Origin: Verrucomicrobiota bacterium
Lineage (GTDB): Bacteria > Pseudomonadota > Gammaproteobacteria > Nevskiales > Nevskiaceae
Length of the DNA stretch: 51,972 nucleotides
Assembly: GCA_903970595.1 (NCBI GenBank)
Contig: CAJCJI010000046.1
Location: forward strand, 1 to 51,972
Direction of reading: 5' to 3'
Shown here: positions 8,859-17,015 of the stretch, in pieces
How positions within the stretch are numbered: position 1 is the first letter of the stretch
Layout: each line of letters starts with the position of its first letter
Made by a program: the position numbers and the translations under genes
The notes under the pieces: model-generated
Databases searched by the model: none
The model's input: the letters and a program-made list of their open reading frames with translations, nothing else
What the model was told of the DNA's origin: nothing

Positions 8859-9212
8859 ATGACGGATGACAAGGCTGGCAGCGCGGCGGCAGCAGGCTCC
8901 GCATCGGCTGCGTCGCTGGAAGGGAGCTGGAAGGTCACCATCCATGGCCCGACCGGGCCCCAGGAAACGAGCCTGGATCTGAACAGAGATGACGGTGCCC
9001 TGGGCGGCACCCAGTCCGCCATGGGCCAGGTCGAAAAACTCGTCGAGATCGGCTATGACAGCGCCAGCGGCGAGTTGACTTGGGTCAACAAGATCAAAAA
9101 GCCCCTGCCGCTGACGCTGCGGTTCCAGGGGACCGTGGAGGGCAACACCATGAGCGGCAAGGTCAGCACCGGCCTCATGGGCTCTTTTCCGTTTACCGCG
9201 GTAAAGCGTTAG
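8859..9212 (+). CDS. Small beta-rich protein of unknown function
   Basis: 117 residues. After a low-complexity Ala/Ser/Gly start (about 1-20) comes a single beta-rich domain with the alternating pattern GSWKVTIHGPTGPQ, GTQSAMGQ, ELTWVNKIKKP and TMSGKVSTGLMGSFPF. The same type of domain occurs alone or appended to secreted hydrolases and looks like a lipocalin-like half barrel, possibly binding a hydrophobic ligand. There is no signal peptide. GGGGGAAGG precedes the ATG, and the gene begins 26 bases after the P450 stop, so they are likely co-transcribed. Its function is unknown; a carrier for the P450 substrate or product is only a guess. Confidence 0.75.
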   Translation: MTDDKAGSAAAAGSASAASLEGSWKVTIHGPTGPQETSLDLNRDDGALGGTQSAMGQVEKLVEIGYDSASGELTWVNKIKKPLPLTLRFQGTVEGNTMSGKVSTGLMGSFPFTAVKR

Positions 9213-9318
9213 TCCGGCGCGGGCGGACCGGAACAGGGTGGAACACTGCCCTGGAGGCGCACAGCCGGCAGCACCAGGCTCGGCGCACTCGAAAAGCATG
9301 AAGAGGAGGAGGGAAGAC

Positions 9319-11913
9319 GTGGACAGGATTTCGCTTGGGACTTTAGTGGCTGCGGGCATCTTTGCCGGCCTGGGCCTGGGGCTCGCCTTTCCCTTGAGCG
9401 CTGCCGCGCAAAACGCGGACAACTCCGCCGCAGCGGCGGCGGGGCCTGGACCGGATGCGACTCCGGCGTCCGGCACGCCTGAAGCGCCGGCGGCGCCGGC
9501 GGCGCCGGCGGCAGCGTCCAATGCGCAGGTCATCCCGGTTGCGCCGCAGGCCGCGCAAGCGGCCTCGCCGGAAATGCCGGGCCTTGAAACAGTCATCGTC
9601 ACGGCGCGGCGCACCGCGGAGAACATCCAGGACGTGCCCGTCGCCATCTCGGCGATGAGCAACGCGGACCTCAAGCGGGAGCAGATCAACACCCCGCAGG
9701 ATCTCCAGGGGCGCGTGCCATCGCTGGTGATCGCCCCCAATGGCCAGATGCGCAACACGGAGTCCCCCGCGATCCGCGGCCAGGGCGCCCAGTTCGGGAC
9801 CAGTCCGGGCGTGGTCATTTACTATGACGAAGTGCCGTTTCCCTCCGATCCCATCGCCAACAACCAGGGTGGCCCCGGCAAATTCTTCGATCTGGCCAAC
9901 GTGCAGATTCTCAAGGGCTCGCAGGGCACCCTGTTTGGCCGCAATACTACGGGCGGCGCGCTGCTGCTCGAGCCCTTCAGGCCGGATGAGCATCTCTCGG
10001 CCTCGCTGAAAGCCGCGGGCACCACCTATGACGGCATCAACGGCGTCAGCTACGAGGGCGCGGTCAATGTTCCGCTGTTCGATAAGACGCTGCTGCTGCG
10101 CGTGGGGGACCAGTACTACGAGCGCGGCGGATTCACCCAGGACGTGGCCACCGGAGTGGACTACGACAACAAGCACTACTGGACCTCGCGCCTGGGGCTG
10201 ATCTGGCGGCCAACCGACCTGATCGACAACTACCTGCAAGGGTATTACACCAACAGCAACGACAACGGCACCGGCACGGTGATCCAGAATATCAACCGGA
10301 CCGGGCTCAACCAGGCGATCCCCGCCGCGATCGGGCTCGGCGTGCTGTCCCACATCGCGGGCCTGGATCTGACCCAGACGGCCAACCTCGGCTGCGAGCT
10401 CCTGGACCTCTATGGCGATTCCACCAATTGCGGCCAGGACGTCCTCGATCAACAGCAGGCGCGCGGTCCCCGCAAGGTGCAGCTCAGCGCCCATCCCGAC
10501 GACCTGCTCAGGACCGGCGGAGCCATCGACAAAATCAACGTCCGCGTGGCCGAAGAGCTGACCCTGCGCAATATCGCCAGCTACTCCTCGTTCCGGCATC
10601 ACTACCGCTGGGACAACGATGGCTCGCGCCTGACCGACAACGATTTCAACAACGGCGACGATGTCGACGAATCCGACCTGCACACCTACACCGAGGAGCT
10701 GCAGCTACAGGGCAAGGCCTTCGACGGCTGGCCCTCGTTCGTGGTCGGCGGTTACTACGAGTATACGAAGTCCGGCGGCACCATCACGGCCACGGAACTG
10801 TTCATCGAGGACGTGCTGCAGCAGTACTCGGAGAGCAAGCGGTCCTATGCTCCATTCGCCCAGGCCACCTACGATTTCGGCGGTCTGTACGACGCGCTAT
10901 CCGGCCTGAGCCTGACCTTGGGCGGACGTTACACCTCGGACAGCACATCCGGATCGGCAAGACTGCTGGAAAGTGCCCTGGGACTTTACGATACGGTCAA
11001 TCTCACCCATCCCGCCGCGGTCAAGGATTCGGCGCCGACGTACACCGTCGGCCTGGACTACAAGTTCGGCGCCAACCTGGTGTACGGCAAGCTCAGCCGC
11101 GGCTACAAGGCCGGCGGCATCTCGGTCATCGCCGTCAGCCCCGATCACTACACCTTCAAGCCGGAGTACGTCACCAACTACGAGCTTGGCCAGAAGTCCG
11201 ATTTCGAGATCGGCACCATGCCGGCCCGCATCAATACGGCGGTCTATTACACCAGCTACACCGACCTGCAGAAGGAAGGTACCGATAGTTACGCTCCGCC
11301 GGATTCGGTCAACCTGCTGCCGGAATTGGGCGAGGCAACCTTCAATGTCGGCAAGGCCTGGGTCGCCGGCTTCGAGTTCGAGGGGACCATCGAACCCTTG
11401 CGCGGCCTGACCCTGGTCTCGACCTATGGTTACACCGTGGCCGCGTATACCCAGTTCACCCTGCTCTATGGCGGCGCCACGGAGCAGCTTGATTGCACCG
11501 GCCAGCAAAAATACAGCGGCAGCACCCTGCAGCTCAGTTGCGTGCCCTACCAGGGTGCGCCGCGCGATCAATTCAGCGTGTCCGGGCGCTACCTGTTACC
11601 GCTTGATCCCTCGATCGGCGACGTGGAGGGCTCGGCGACGTACACCTGGACCGATCACACCTACAGCGGCAACACCACCTTGCCGCAGGACGAGCCGGGT
11701 GCCATGCTTCCTTCCTATGGGCTGCTCAATGCCAGCCTGAGCTGGAGCAAGATCTGGGGCTCGGACTTCGACCTGCGGTTCTTCGGCACCAACCTCACCA
11801 ACAGGCTCTACCGCATCGAAAACAGCAACGACTGGCATCTGACGTATTTCCAGAGCTCGATCTTTTCGGAGCCGCGCTTCATCGGCTTGCAACTCGGCTT
11901 CCACTGGGATTGA
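9319..11913 (+). CDS. TonB-dependent outer-membrane receptor
   Basis: An 864-residue outer-membrane active transporter. It has a signal peptide ending near AAAQ, an Ala/Pro-rich linker, a TonB-box-like start (ETVIVTARR, near 90), a plug domain (about 95-220, with IRGQGAQFGTSPGVVIYYDEV and FGRNTTGGA) and a 22-strand-type barrel ending in a terminal aromatic/Asp pattern (LGFHWD). The GTG at 9319 is chosen because AGGAGG lies 6 bases upstream; an in-frame ATG at 9298 has no such site. The style matches the iron-complex receptor subgroup that is abundant in sphingomonads and Nevskiales and that often imports hydrophobic or plant-derived compounds. The position after the P450 suggests uptake of the P450 substrate. 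Confidence 0.92.
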   Translation: MDRISLGTLVAAGIFAGLGLGLAFPLSAAAQNADNSAAAAAGPGPDATPASGTPEAPAAPAAPAAASNAQVIPVAPQAAQAASPEMPGLETVIVTARRTAENIQDVPVAISAMSNADLKREQINTPQDLQGRVPSLVIAPNGQMRNTESPAIRGQGAQFGTSPGVVIYYDEVPFPSDPIANNQGGPGKFFDLANVQILKGSQGTLFGRNTTGGALLLEPFRPDEHLSASLKAAGTTYDGINGVSYEGAVNVPLFDKTLLLRVGDQYYERGGFTQDVATGVDYDNKHYWTSRLGLIWRPTDLIDNYLQGYYTNSNDNGTGTVIQNINRTGLNQAIPAAIGLGVLSHIAGLDLTQTANLGCELLDLYGDSTNCGQDVLDQQQARGPRKVQLSAHPDDLLRTGGAIDKINVRVAEELTLRNIASYSSFRHHYRWDNDGSRLTDNDFNNGDDVDESDLHTYTEELQLQGKAFDGWPSFVVGGYYEYTKSGGTITATELFIEDVLQQYSESKRSYAPFAQATYDFGGLYDALSGLSLTLGGRYTSDSTSGSARLLESALGLYDTVNLTHPAAVKDSAPTYTVGLDYKFGANLVYGKLSRGYKAGGISVIAVSPDHYTFKPEYVTNYELGQKSDFEIGTMPARINTAVYYTSYTDLQKEGTDSYAPPDSVNLLPELGEATFNVGKAWVAGFEFEGTIEPLRGLTLVSTYGYTVAAYTQFTLLYGGATEQLDCTGQQKYSGSTLQLSCVPYQGAPRDQFSVSGRYLLPLDPSIGDVEGSATYTWTDHTYSGNTTLPQDEPGAMLPSYGLLNASLSWSKIWGSDFDLRFFGTNLTNRLYRIENSNDWHLTYFQSSIFSEPRFIGLQLGFHWD

Positions 11914-12041
11914 GCGAATGAACGGCCAGGTGCAGTCCGGCCGCAAGGAAACGGGATGCGCATGATCGATGTTGCAGACCGGGCAGCGAGCCGGGCCTTG
12001 CAGCGGATGAGCGCCAGGCCACAGCGGCGCGCGTCCGGCGC

Positions 12042-13625
12042 ATGAGCGAGGGTACGCTCACGCCGCCCATCGCGGCCGCGCCAGACGCCGCCCGCCGCAG
12101 GCGCGACTGGATCGCTTTCATGGCGATCACCGTGGGCAGCTTCGTGGCCATTCTCGACGTCCAGATCGTCGCCAGTTCGATCGACCAGATCCGCGCCGGC
12201 CTGTCCGCCTCGGTCGATGAAATCCAGTGGGTGCAGACCTCTTACCTGATCGCCGAGATCATCGCCATCCCGCTCTCCGGCTACCTGGCGCCGATGATGT
12301 CCACCCGCGTGTTCTTCACCATCGCCGCGGTGGGATTCACCCTGTCCAGCCTGGCTTGCGGCTTCGCCTGGAACCTGGCGTCGATGATCGTGTTCCGCGC
12401 CTTGCAGGGTTTTCTGGGCGGCGGCCTGATTCCGGCCCTATTCGCCACGCTGTTCCTGCTGTTCACCAACCAGAGGGACCGCACCCTGTCCCAGGTGGTG
12501 GCCGGCATGACCACCCTGCTGGCGCCGGCGATCGGGCCGACCTTCGGCGGCTGGATCACTGATGCGCTGTCCTGGCGCTGGCTTTTCCTGATCAACTTCG
12601 TTCCCGGCATCGGCTGCGCGCTGGTGGTCTGGGCCATGCTGGACATCGACAAGCCCAACCCGAAGATGCTGAAGAATCTCGACATCTACGGCGCGCTGTT
12701 CCTGGCGATGTTTCTCGGCGGACTGGAATACACGCTGGACGACGGTCCGCGCCACGACTGGTTCGACGACGGCGCGGTGACGGCCAGCGCCTTGCTGGCC
12801 GTGGTCGGCGGCACGCTGTTTTTCTGGCGGGCCTTCGCGGCCCGGCAACCGATCGTCGACCTGCGCACCTTCAAGGACCGGAATTTCGCCGTCACCTCCC
12901 TGGTCTCGGCCCTGCTCGGCATTTCGGTGTTCACCCTGAACTACATCACTCCGGTGTTCCTGGCCGAGGTCGGAGGGTACAACGCGCAACAGATCGGCAG
13001 CGTGATGATGGTGTCCGGGCTCATCATGATCCTGGTCTCGCCGCTGGTGATCCAGCTGGAGAAATTCCTGGATCCGCGCGTGACCATCGCCATCGGCGTT
13101 TTGCTGGTCGCTGCCGGGTCCTACGCCAATACCGCCCTCACCGAGGACTGGGGCGGCGCGCAGTTCCTGCTGCCGCAGGCGCTGCGCGGCGCCGGCATGA
13201 TCTTCTCCTTCGTGCCGATGACCAACCTGGCGCTGGGCCCCCTGCCGCCGCAGGAGCTCAACAACGCCAGCGGCCTTTATGCGGTAACCCGGAACCTGGG
13301 CGGGGCCATCGGCCTGGCGATGGTGGCGACGCTGGTCAATCAGCGCAGCTGGAGTCACTGGCAGGCGCTGGCGGAGCAGACACGCATGTCGCGGCCGGCG
13401 GTGCATGACTGGGTGGCGGCCACCAGCGCTGCCCTGCACCCGCAGCTTGGCCGGGCCAGCGAAGCGGGCGCCCTGGCCTTGCTGGCGCAGCAGGCGACGC
13501 GGCAGGTCGCGACCATGACCTACAGCGACATGTACCTGCTGCTCACCGCCGCCACCCTGCTGGCGGCCGTTCTCATCCCCCTGCTGCGCAAGCCGGTGCT
13601 CCAAGCAGGGTCTGCGGGTCACTAA
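12042..13625 (+). CDS. DHA2-family MFS efflux transporter (EmrB/QacA type)
   Basis: A 527-residue inner-membrane drug/H+ antiporter with about 14 hydrophobic segments. Motif A-like and motif C-like regions are visible (SSIDQIRAGLSASVDEIQWV at the first loop, and LAPAIGPTFGGWITD near residue 165). DHA2 members usually work with an HlyD-type adaptor, but none is next to this gene. A 29-codon frame (11956-12045) with AAGGAAACGGG upstream ends by an ATGA overlap with this start; it may be a leader or chance. The gene follows the TonB receptor by about 130 bases in the same direction. Probable role: export of a product or toxic intermediate of the P450 pathway. Confidence 0.9.
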   Translation: MSEGTLTPPIAAAPDAARRRRDWIAFMAITVGSFVAILDVQIVASSIDQIRAGLSASVDEIQWVQTSYLIAEIIAIPLSGYLAPMMSTRVFFTIAAVGFTLSSLACGFAWNLASMIVFRALQGFLGGGLIPALFATLFLLFTNQRDRTLSQVVAGMTTLLAPAIGPTFGGWITDALSWRWLFLINFVPGIGCALVVWAMLDIDKPNPKMLKNLDIYGALFLAMFLGGLEYTLDDGPRHDWFDDGAVTASALLAVVGGTLFFWRAFAARQPIVDLRTFKDRNFAVTSLVSALLGISVFTLNYITPVFLAEVGGYNAQQIGSVMMVSGLIMILVSPLVIQLEKFLDPRVTIAIGVLLVAAGSYANTALTEDWGGAQFLLPQALRGAGMIFSFVPMTNLALGPLPPQELNNASGLYAVTRNLGGAIGLAMVATLVNQRSWSHWQALAEQTRMSRPAVHDWVAATSAALHPQLGRASEAGALALLAQQATRQVATMTYSDMYLLLTAATLLAAVLIPLLRKPVLQAGSAGH

Positions 13626-13650
13626 ACCATAAGGCTGGCGTGGAGGAGCG

Positions 13651-15177
13651 ATGTCCGAGTTCAGTCGTGAAAAGCAATGCATCCACCTGGCCGCCGTTCT
13701 TACCTCGGCTGTAGCGGCCAGCACCACCGCGCTCGCGCTCACTGCGTGCGGAAGCTCCGTTGCGCCATTCGGCGGAAATGTGCCATCCCAAGTTGCTCCG
13801 GCAGTTTGCGGAGCCAACTCCCTGCCCGAAGGATCTGTTCAGGGTGAGGTTCCGTTGAGCGATAGGACCGGCGGCAGAAGCAAGCAGGGGTATCGCTGTA
13901 ATCTGGAACTGATAGGGCAGTACCAGGGAGAAGGCGCGAGCTGGGTTGACCCTTCCACCGGCAATTGCGCATATATGGCGACCAGCTTTTACGGCACGCT
14001 TGCTAAGAAGTCTCCCGGTGTGCAGGTCGTCGATGTTTCGAATACCGCACGTCCGGTGCTGTCGACCACGCTCACCAGTCCGGCCATGTTGGTCGGCCCG
14101 TGGGAATCGCTCAAAGTCAACGAGCCGCGGCAGTTGCTCGGTGCCGTGGCCGGCGGCCCCCTGGTCGCGGCAGGATTCTTCGATGTTTACGACCTGAGCG
14201 CAGACTGCACCCATCCCCAACACCTGAACGGATTGGCCGGCCAGGCTCTGGAATTACCGGACGACCTGCTGGGGCACGAGGGAAACTGGTCTCCGGATGG
14301 CCGCACATACTGGTCGAGTGGTTTGATCGGCGGCTCCCTGACCGCCATCGACGTCAGCAATCCGCAGTCTTCTGCCATTGTTTGGACTGGCATCGAAAGC
14401 TTCCCGGTAAACCACGGCGTCGAACTGAGCGACGACGGCAACACGCTGTACCTCGCCACCGTATTCCCGGGTGGAGTATTGATCCTCGACGTCAGCGACA
14501 TCCAGCAGCGCAAAGCCTCGCCGACCGTGCGCACCATCGGCAGCGTAAGCTGGGACAACGAGAGCGTGGCGCAGCATGCCATTCCGGTGAGCTACAACGG
14601 TAAACCGTATCTGATCGCAGCCGACGAATTCAATGCGGAAGGCGTACACATCATCGACATTTCCAATCCGGCGGCTCCGGTGGTGGCCGCGCACCTGCAG
14701 TTGCAAATCCAGCTCCCTCAATATGCCGCCGCACGCGCGGCCGATACCGCGGGAGACGGGCTGTTCGGCTACGAAGCTCACTACTGCGCAGTGGACCGCG
14801 CTACCAATCCGACGGCGTTGGCCTGCGCATTCTTCGAGTCGGGAATCCGTGTGTTCGACGTCACCGACCTGCTCAATCCGCGGGAGATCGCCTACTTCAA
14901 TCCGCCGGCCCAGACCGGCCGCTTTCTGCAGCTGCCGGGTTCCGAGCATGCAGCCGGTCTTGCCCTGGTGCCCGCGGTGTCCAATTTGAGCGGAGACGTT
15001 CTGATCGGAGCTGGCGACTATGCCCTCAATCTTCTGCAAGGCAACGATGCCAACCTGAGCGCGGACTGGTGCAGTTCGCCGCCCCGTTTTGTAGCTCCGG
15101 ATCAGCTGTGGGTGACCTGCCAGGACAATGGCTTCATGGTCCTGCGCTTCACCAACGGCGTTTACCCCATCCAATGA
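13651..15177 (+). CDS. LVIVD-repeat beta-propeller lipoprotein
   Basis: 508 residues. The N-terminus has a hydrophobic segment and a lipobox-like ALTAC with Cys33, so it is likely a lipoprotein. The body contains repeated blades of the LVIVD type: GVQVVDVSNTARPV, SLTAIDVSNPQ, GVLILDVSD, GVHIIDISNPAAPV and GIRVFDVTD. These form a beta-propeller usually found on the cell surface or in the periplasm. The ribosome site GGAGGAG stands close to the ATG. The stop overlaps the start of the DUF305 gene by ATGA, so the two are translationally coupled and probably act together. Ligands of the family are mostly unknown. The gene starts 25 bases after the MFS stop. Confidence 0.85.
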   Translation: MSEFSREKQCIHLAAVLTSAVAASTTALALTACGSSVAPFGGNVPSQVAPAVCGANSLPEGSVQGEVPLSDRTGGRSKQGYRCNLELIGQYQGEGASWVDPSTGNCAYMATSFYGTLAKKSPGVQVVDVSNTARPVLSTTLTSPAMLVGPWESLKVNEPRQLLGAVAGGPLVAAGFFDVYDLSADCTHPQHLNGLAGQALELPDDLLGHEGNWSPDGRTYWSSGLIGGSLTAIDVSNPQSSAIVWTGIESFPVNHGVELSDDGNTLYLATVFPGGVLILDVSDIQQRKASPTVRTIGSVSWDNESVAQHAIPVSYNGKPYLIAADEFNAEGVHIIDISNPAAPVVAAHLQLQIQLPQYAAARAADTAGDGLFGYEAHYCAVDRATNPTALACAFFESGIRVFDVTDLLNPREIAYFNPPAQTGRFLQLPGSEHAAGLALVPAVSNLSGDVLIGAGDYALNLLQGNDANLSADWCSSPPRFVAPDQLWVTCQDNGFMVLRFTNGVYPIQ

Positions 15178-15839
15178 AGCGCTTGACCGGGCTCGCGCTC
15201 GTGGCGGGTCTCAGCGCGGCATGCATCGCCGCCGGGCTTTATCAGCCCTTCCGACGGCATTCTCCTGGGCCAGCCCCGGACTCGGCTGAATGGTCCATCG
15301 CCCCGGGGCCTGTCGATGTGGGATTCTCGCAGAGCATGGCCGCGCACCACGATCAAGCGGTGCTGATGTCCTCGCTCTTGTTGCAGCGCGGGCAAAGCCG
15401 AATCGCCGGCGTGGCGCGAGCTATCGAAGCCGCCCAGCTCGTAGAGGTGGGACAAATGCGCGGCTGGCTCGCGCTATGGGGTCAGCCCTCATTTCCAGCC
15501 GCCAAGGGTATGATTTGGATGCTGCTGGGCCCCGGCCAACCCGGAGGGGAGCTGATCCGCTACGTTGCCGCCTGCGGAACGACCGGAAGCACACCTGGCA
15601 TGGCCTCGGTGGACGAGCTCAATCAACTGCGCGAACTCGACGGCACCGCACGCGACCGGCTGTTTCTGCAATTGATGATCAGACATCATCAGGGCTCGCT
15701 GCCCATGGCACGCTTTGCGGCACTCGCCGCGGAACATTCGGCAGTGCGCGCCCTAGCGGGAAGAATCGCCTGGGATCAGGCGGCGGAAATTTCTCGTCTT
15801 GCCGGACTATTTCGGGAACTCGGCGGCGGCGACGGGTAA
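15174..15839 (+). CDS. DUF305 family exported or membrane-anchored protein
   Basis: 221 residues with an N-terminal hydrophobic segment (about 4-24) acting as signal or anchor. The two DUF305 halves each carry the family signature: SQSMAAHHDQAV and LMIRHHQGSLPMA, with paired histidines and nearby Met residues that resemble a metal-binding ferritin-like four-helix fold. DUF305 proteins are often linked to copper or other metal handling. The ATG overlaps the TGA of the LVIVD lipoprotein (ATGA), which fixes this start; the long upstream extension of the frame is inside the previous gene and is discarded. Confidence 0.87.
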   Translation: MKRLTGLALVAGLSAACIAAGLYQPFRRHSPGPAPDSAEWSIAPGPVDVGFSQSMAAHHDQAVLMSSLLLQRGQSRIAGVARAIEAAQLVEVGQMRGWLALWGQPSFPAAKGMIWMLLGPGQPGGELIRYVAACGTTGSTPGMASVDELNQLRELDGTARDRLFLQLMIRHHQGSLPMARFAALAAEHSAVRALAGRIAWDQAAEISRLAGLFRELGGGDG

Positions 15840-15867
15840 CTGCTATTTTGCGACGCGAAGATTTATA

Positions 15868-15887
15868 AACTTTCGATATAGTAGAAT
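15868..15887 (+). promoter_or_regulatory. Spaced motif shared with the P450 promoter
   Basis: AACTTTC (15868-15874), six bases, then GTAGAAT (15881-15887). The same pair with the same six-base gap occurs at 7460-7479, within the operator/promoter of the P450. TAGAAT could serve as the -10 of the TetR promoter; the corresponding -35 is poor. A regulator binding both places, most simply the downstream TetR protein, would explain the match. Confidence 0.4.
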
Positions 15888-15976
15888 TTGCGCAAAGATG
15901 CGCTCACCTTGTTTCTCGTTTTGGGCGACGCACTCACTTCCGGCGATAACCCCAGCCACCAAAGTCCATTGTGATC

Positions 15977-16636
15977 ATGCGACGCGCAGTGAAGAACTCC
16001 ATTGAACCCAGCAGTGCGCGGGCCGAGCGTACCCGCGCGGCCATTCTTGCGGCGGCGGAGGACCTGTTTGCGCGGGGCGGTTATGCCTCCACGCGCCTGG
16101 AAGACGTGGCCGACTCCGTGCACATGACCCGCGCGGCGCTGTTCTATTACTTCCGCGACAAGCAGTCCCTGTTCGACGCGGTGCTGAGCTACTCGTTCGG
16201 CGGGCTGGGCGGGAAGCTGGAAAAAATACTCGCCGCCAAGCGCGGCAGCACCGTCGAGCGCATCGAAAAGGCCACGGCGGCCTGGCTGGATTCCATCATC
16301 GAGCGGCCCGCGCGCGCGCGCCTGATCCTGCGCCTGGTTGCCGACAACACCGGGACGCTGTCGCACGGCGTGTTCTCGGACAACAACCGCATTGCCGAGA
16401 GGTTCTGGGCCCTGTTCGAGCAGGGGCGCCAGACGGGTGAACTGAAACCCTTGCACGACGATGTCTTTCACCTCACCAGCGCGGTAGTCGGCACCGCGGT
16501 CTTCTACGTTGCGGCCTTATCCGTCCTGCTGCCGCAGGGCGGCTTCAAGCCCCTGGCCCCGGAACATGCGGCCGCGCACAAGCAGGAAGCTTTGCTCATG
16601 CTGCGGCTCTTGCTCGGCATCAAGAACGAGGCATAG
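15977..16636 (+). CDS. TetR/AcrR family transcriptional regulator
   Basis: About 219 residues. The N-terminal helix-turn-helix is typical of TetR: RAAILAAAEDLFARGGYAST, then VADSVHMTRAALFYYFRDKQ. The C-terminal ligand-binding helices are diverse. The start is uncertain: GTG at 15971 and ATG at 15977 are in frame and neither has a clear ribosome site. It stands between the P450 string and the second AveC/NorQD cluster, both in the same orientation. It probably represses one or both and responds to a small hydrophobic ligand; the shared motif upstream supports this. The ligand is unknown. Confidence 0.88.
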   Translation: MRRAVKNSIEPSSARAERTRAAILAAAEDLFARGGYASTRLEDVADSVHMTRAALFYYFRDKQSLFDAVLSYSFGGLGGKLEKILAAKRGSTVERIEKATAAWLDSIIERPARARLILRLVADNTGTLSHGVFSDNNRIAERFWALFEQGRQTGELKPLHDDVFHLTSAVVGTAVFYVAALSVLLPQGGFKPLAPEHAAAHKQEALLMLRLLLGIKNEA

Positions 16637-16756
16637 CACACGCCTTAAGCCGCAAGGACTGCGGTCGCACACAAGCGGGGCAGGGAGCCTCGCTCTATCG
16701 GCAAGCGGCATCACTCTCGCGGGGTGGCGTGCCGTTAAAATCTACTAGCGCGATCG

Positions 16757-16785
16757 TTGAAAATTTATCTGCGGATCAGTAGAAT
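16757..16785 (+). promoter_or_regulatory. Candidate sigma70 promoter of the second AveC/NorQD cluster
   Basis: TTGAAA (16757-16762), a 17-base spacer, then TAGAAT (16780-16785), about 105 bases before the first small gene. TCTACT at 16741-16746 and AGTAGA at 16778-16783 form a widely spaced inverted pair around it. This matches the promoter at 7451 in both hexamers and the spacer length. Confidence 0.62.
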
Positions 16786-16889
16786 ACTTGAAATCCGGCG
16801 GCGCCCTGCACACAGGGGTGGCGAGCCGATAAAAAGAGGCCCTGCAGCGCCCTTGCCGATGTCCACGTGCCAAATGAGGAGACGCGCAG

Positions 16890-16997
16890 ATGGAATTCTG
16901 GCTGCTTGAGATAGGTCGCCTCACGGTCGCCTTCGGGCTCACCGCGCTGATCGTCTGGTTCTGGTACTGGCTGATGGATTCGATCGGAACGTTCTGA
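16890..16997 (+). CDS. 35-residue single-span membrane protein
   Basis: A very short gene encoding one hydrophobic span (about residues 11-29) rich in Trp and aromatics (IVWFWYWLM). AGGAG sits about 8 bases before the ATG, and the gene lies between a good promoter and the NorD-like gene, 18 bases downstream. I do not recognise a family. Small one-span subunits are common in respiratory and other membrane complexes, and two more (44 and 38 aa) occur in this same cluster. It could be an assembly or structural subunit of the same complex. Its reality rests on ribosome site, position and membrane character. Confidence 0.6.
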   Translation: MEFWLLEIGRLTVAFGLTALIVWFWYWLMDSIGTF

Positions 16998-17015
16998 GAT
17001 TTTGGGGAATCGCCC

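Noticed and set aside
9343-10683. 446-codon minus frame opposite the TonB receptor
   Set aside because: Antisense shadow; low-complexity Arg-rich end comes from the Ala/Pro linker repeats.
11956-12045. 29-codon frame with a ribosome site before the MFS gene
   Set aside because: An ATGA overlap with the MFS start is suggestive of a leader, but the peptide has no feature and chance is likely. It is only noted in the MFS entry.
12438-13817. 459-codon minus frame opposite the MFS gene
   Set aside because: Composition-driven antisense frame, rich in Arg, Gln and His, with no membrane or domain pattern.
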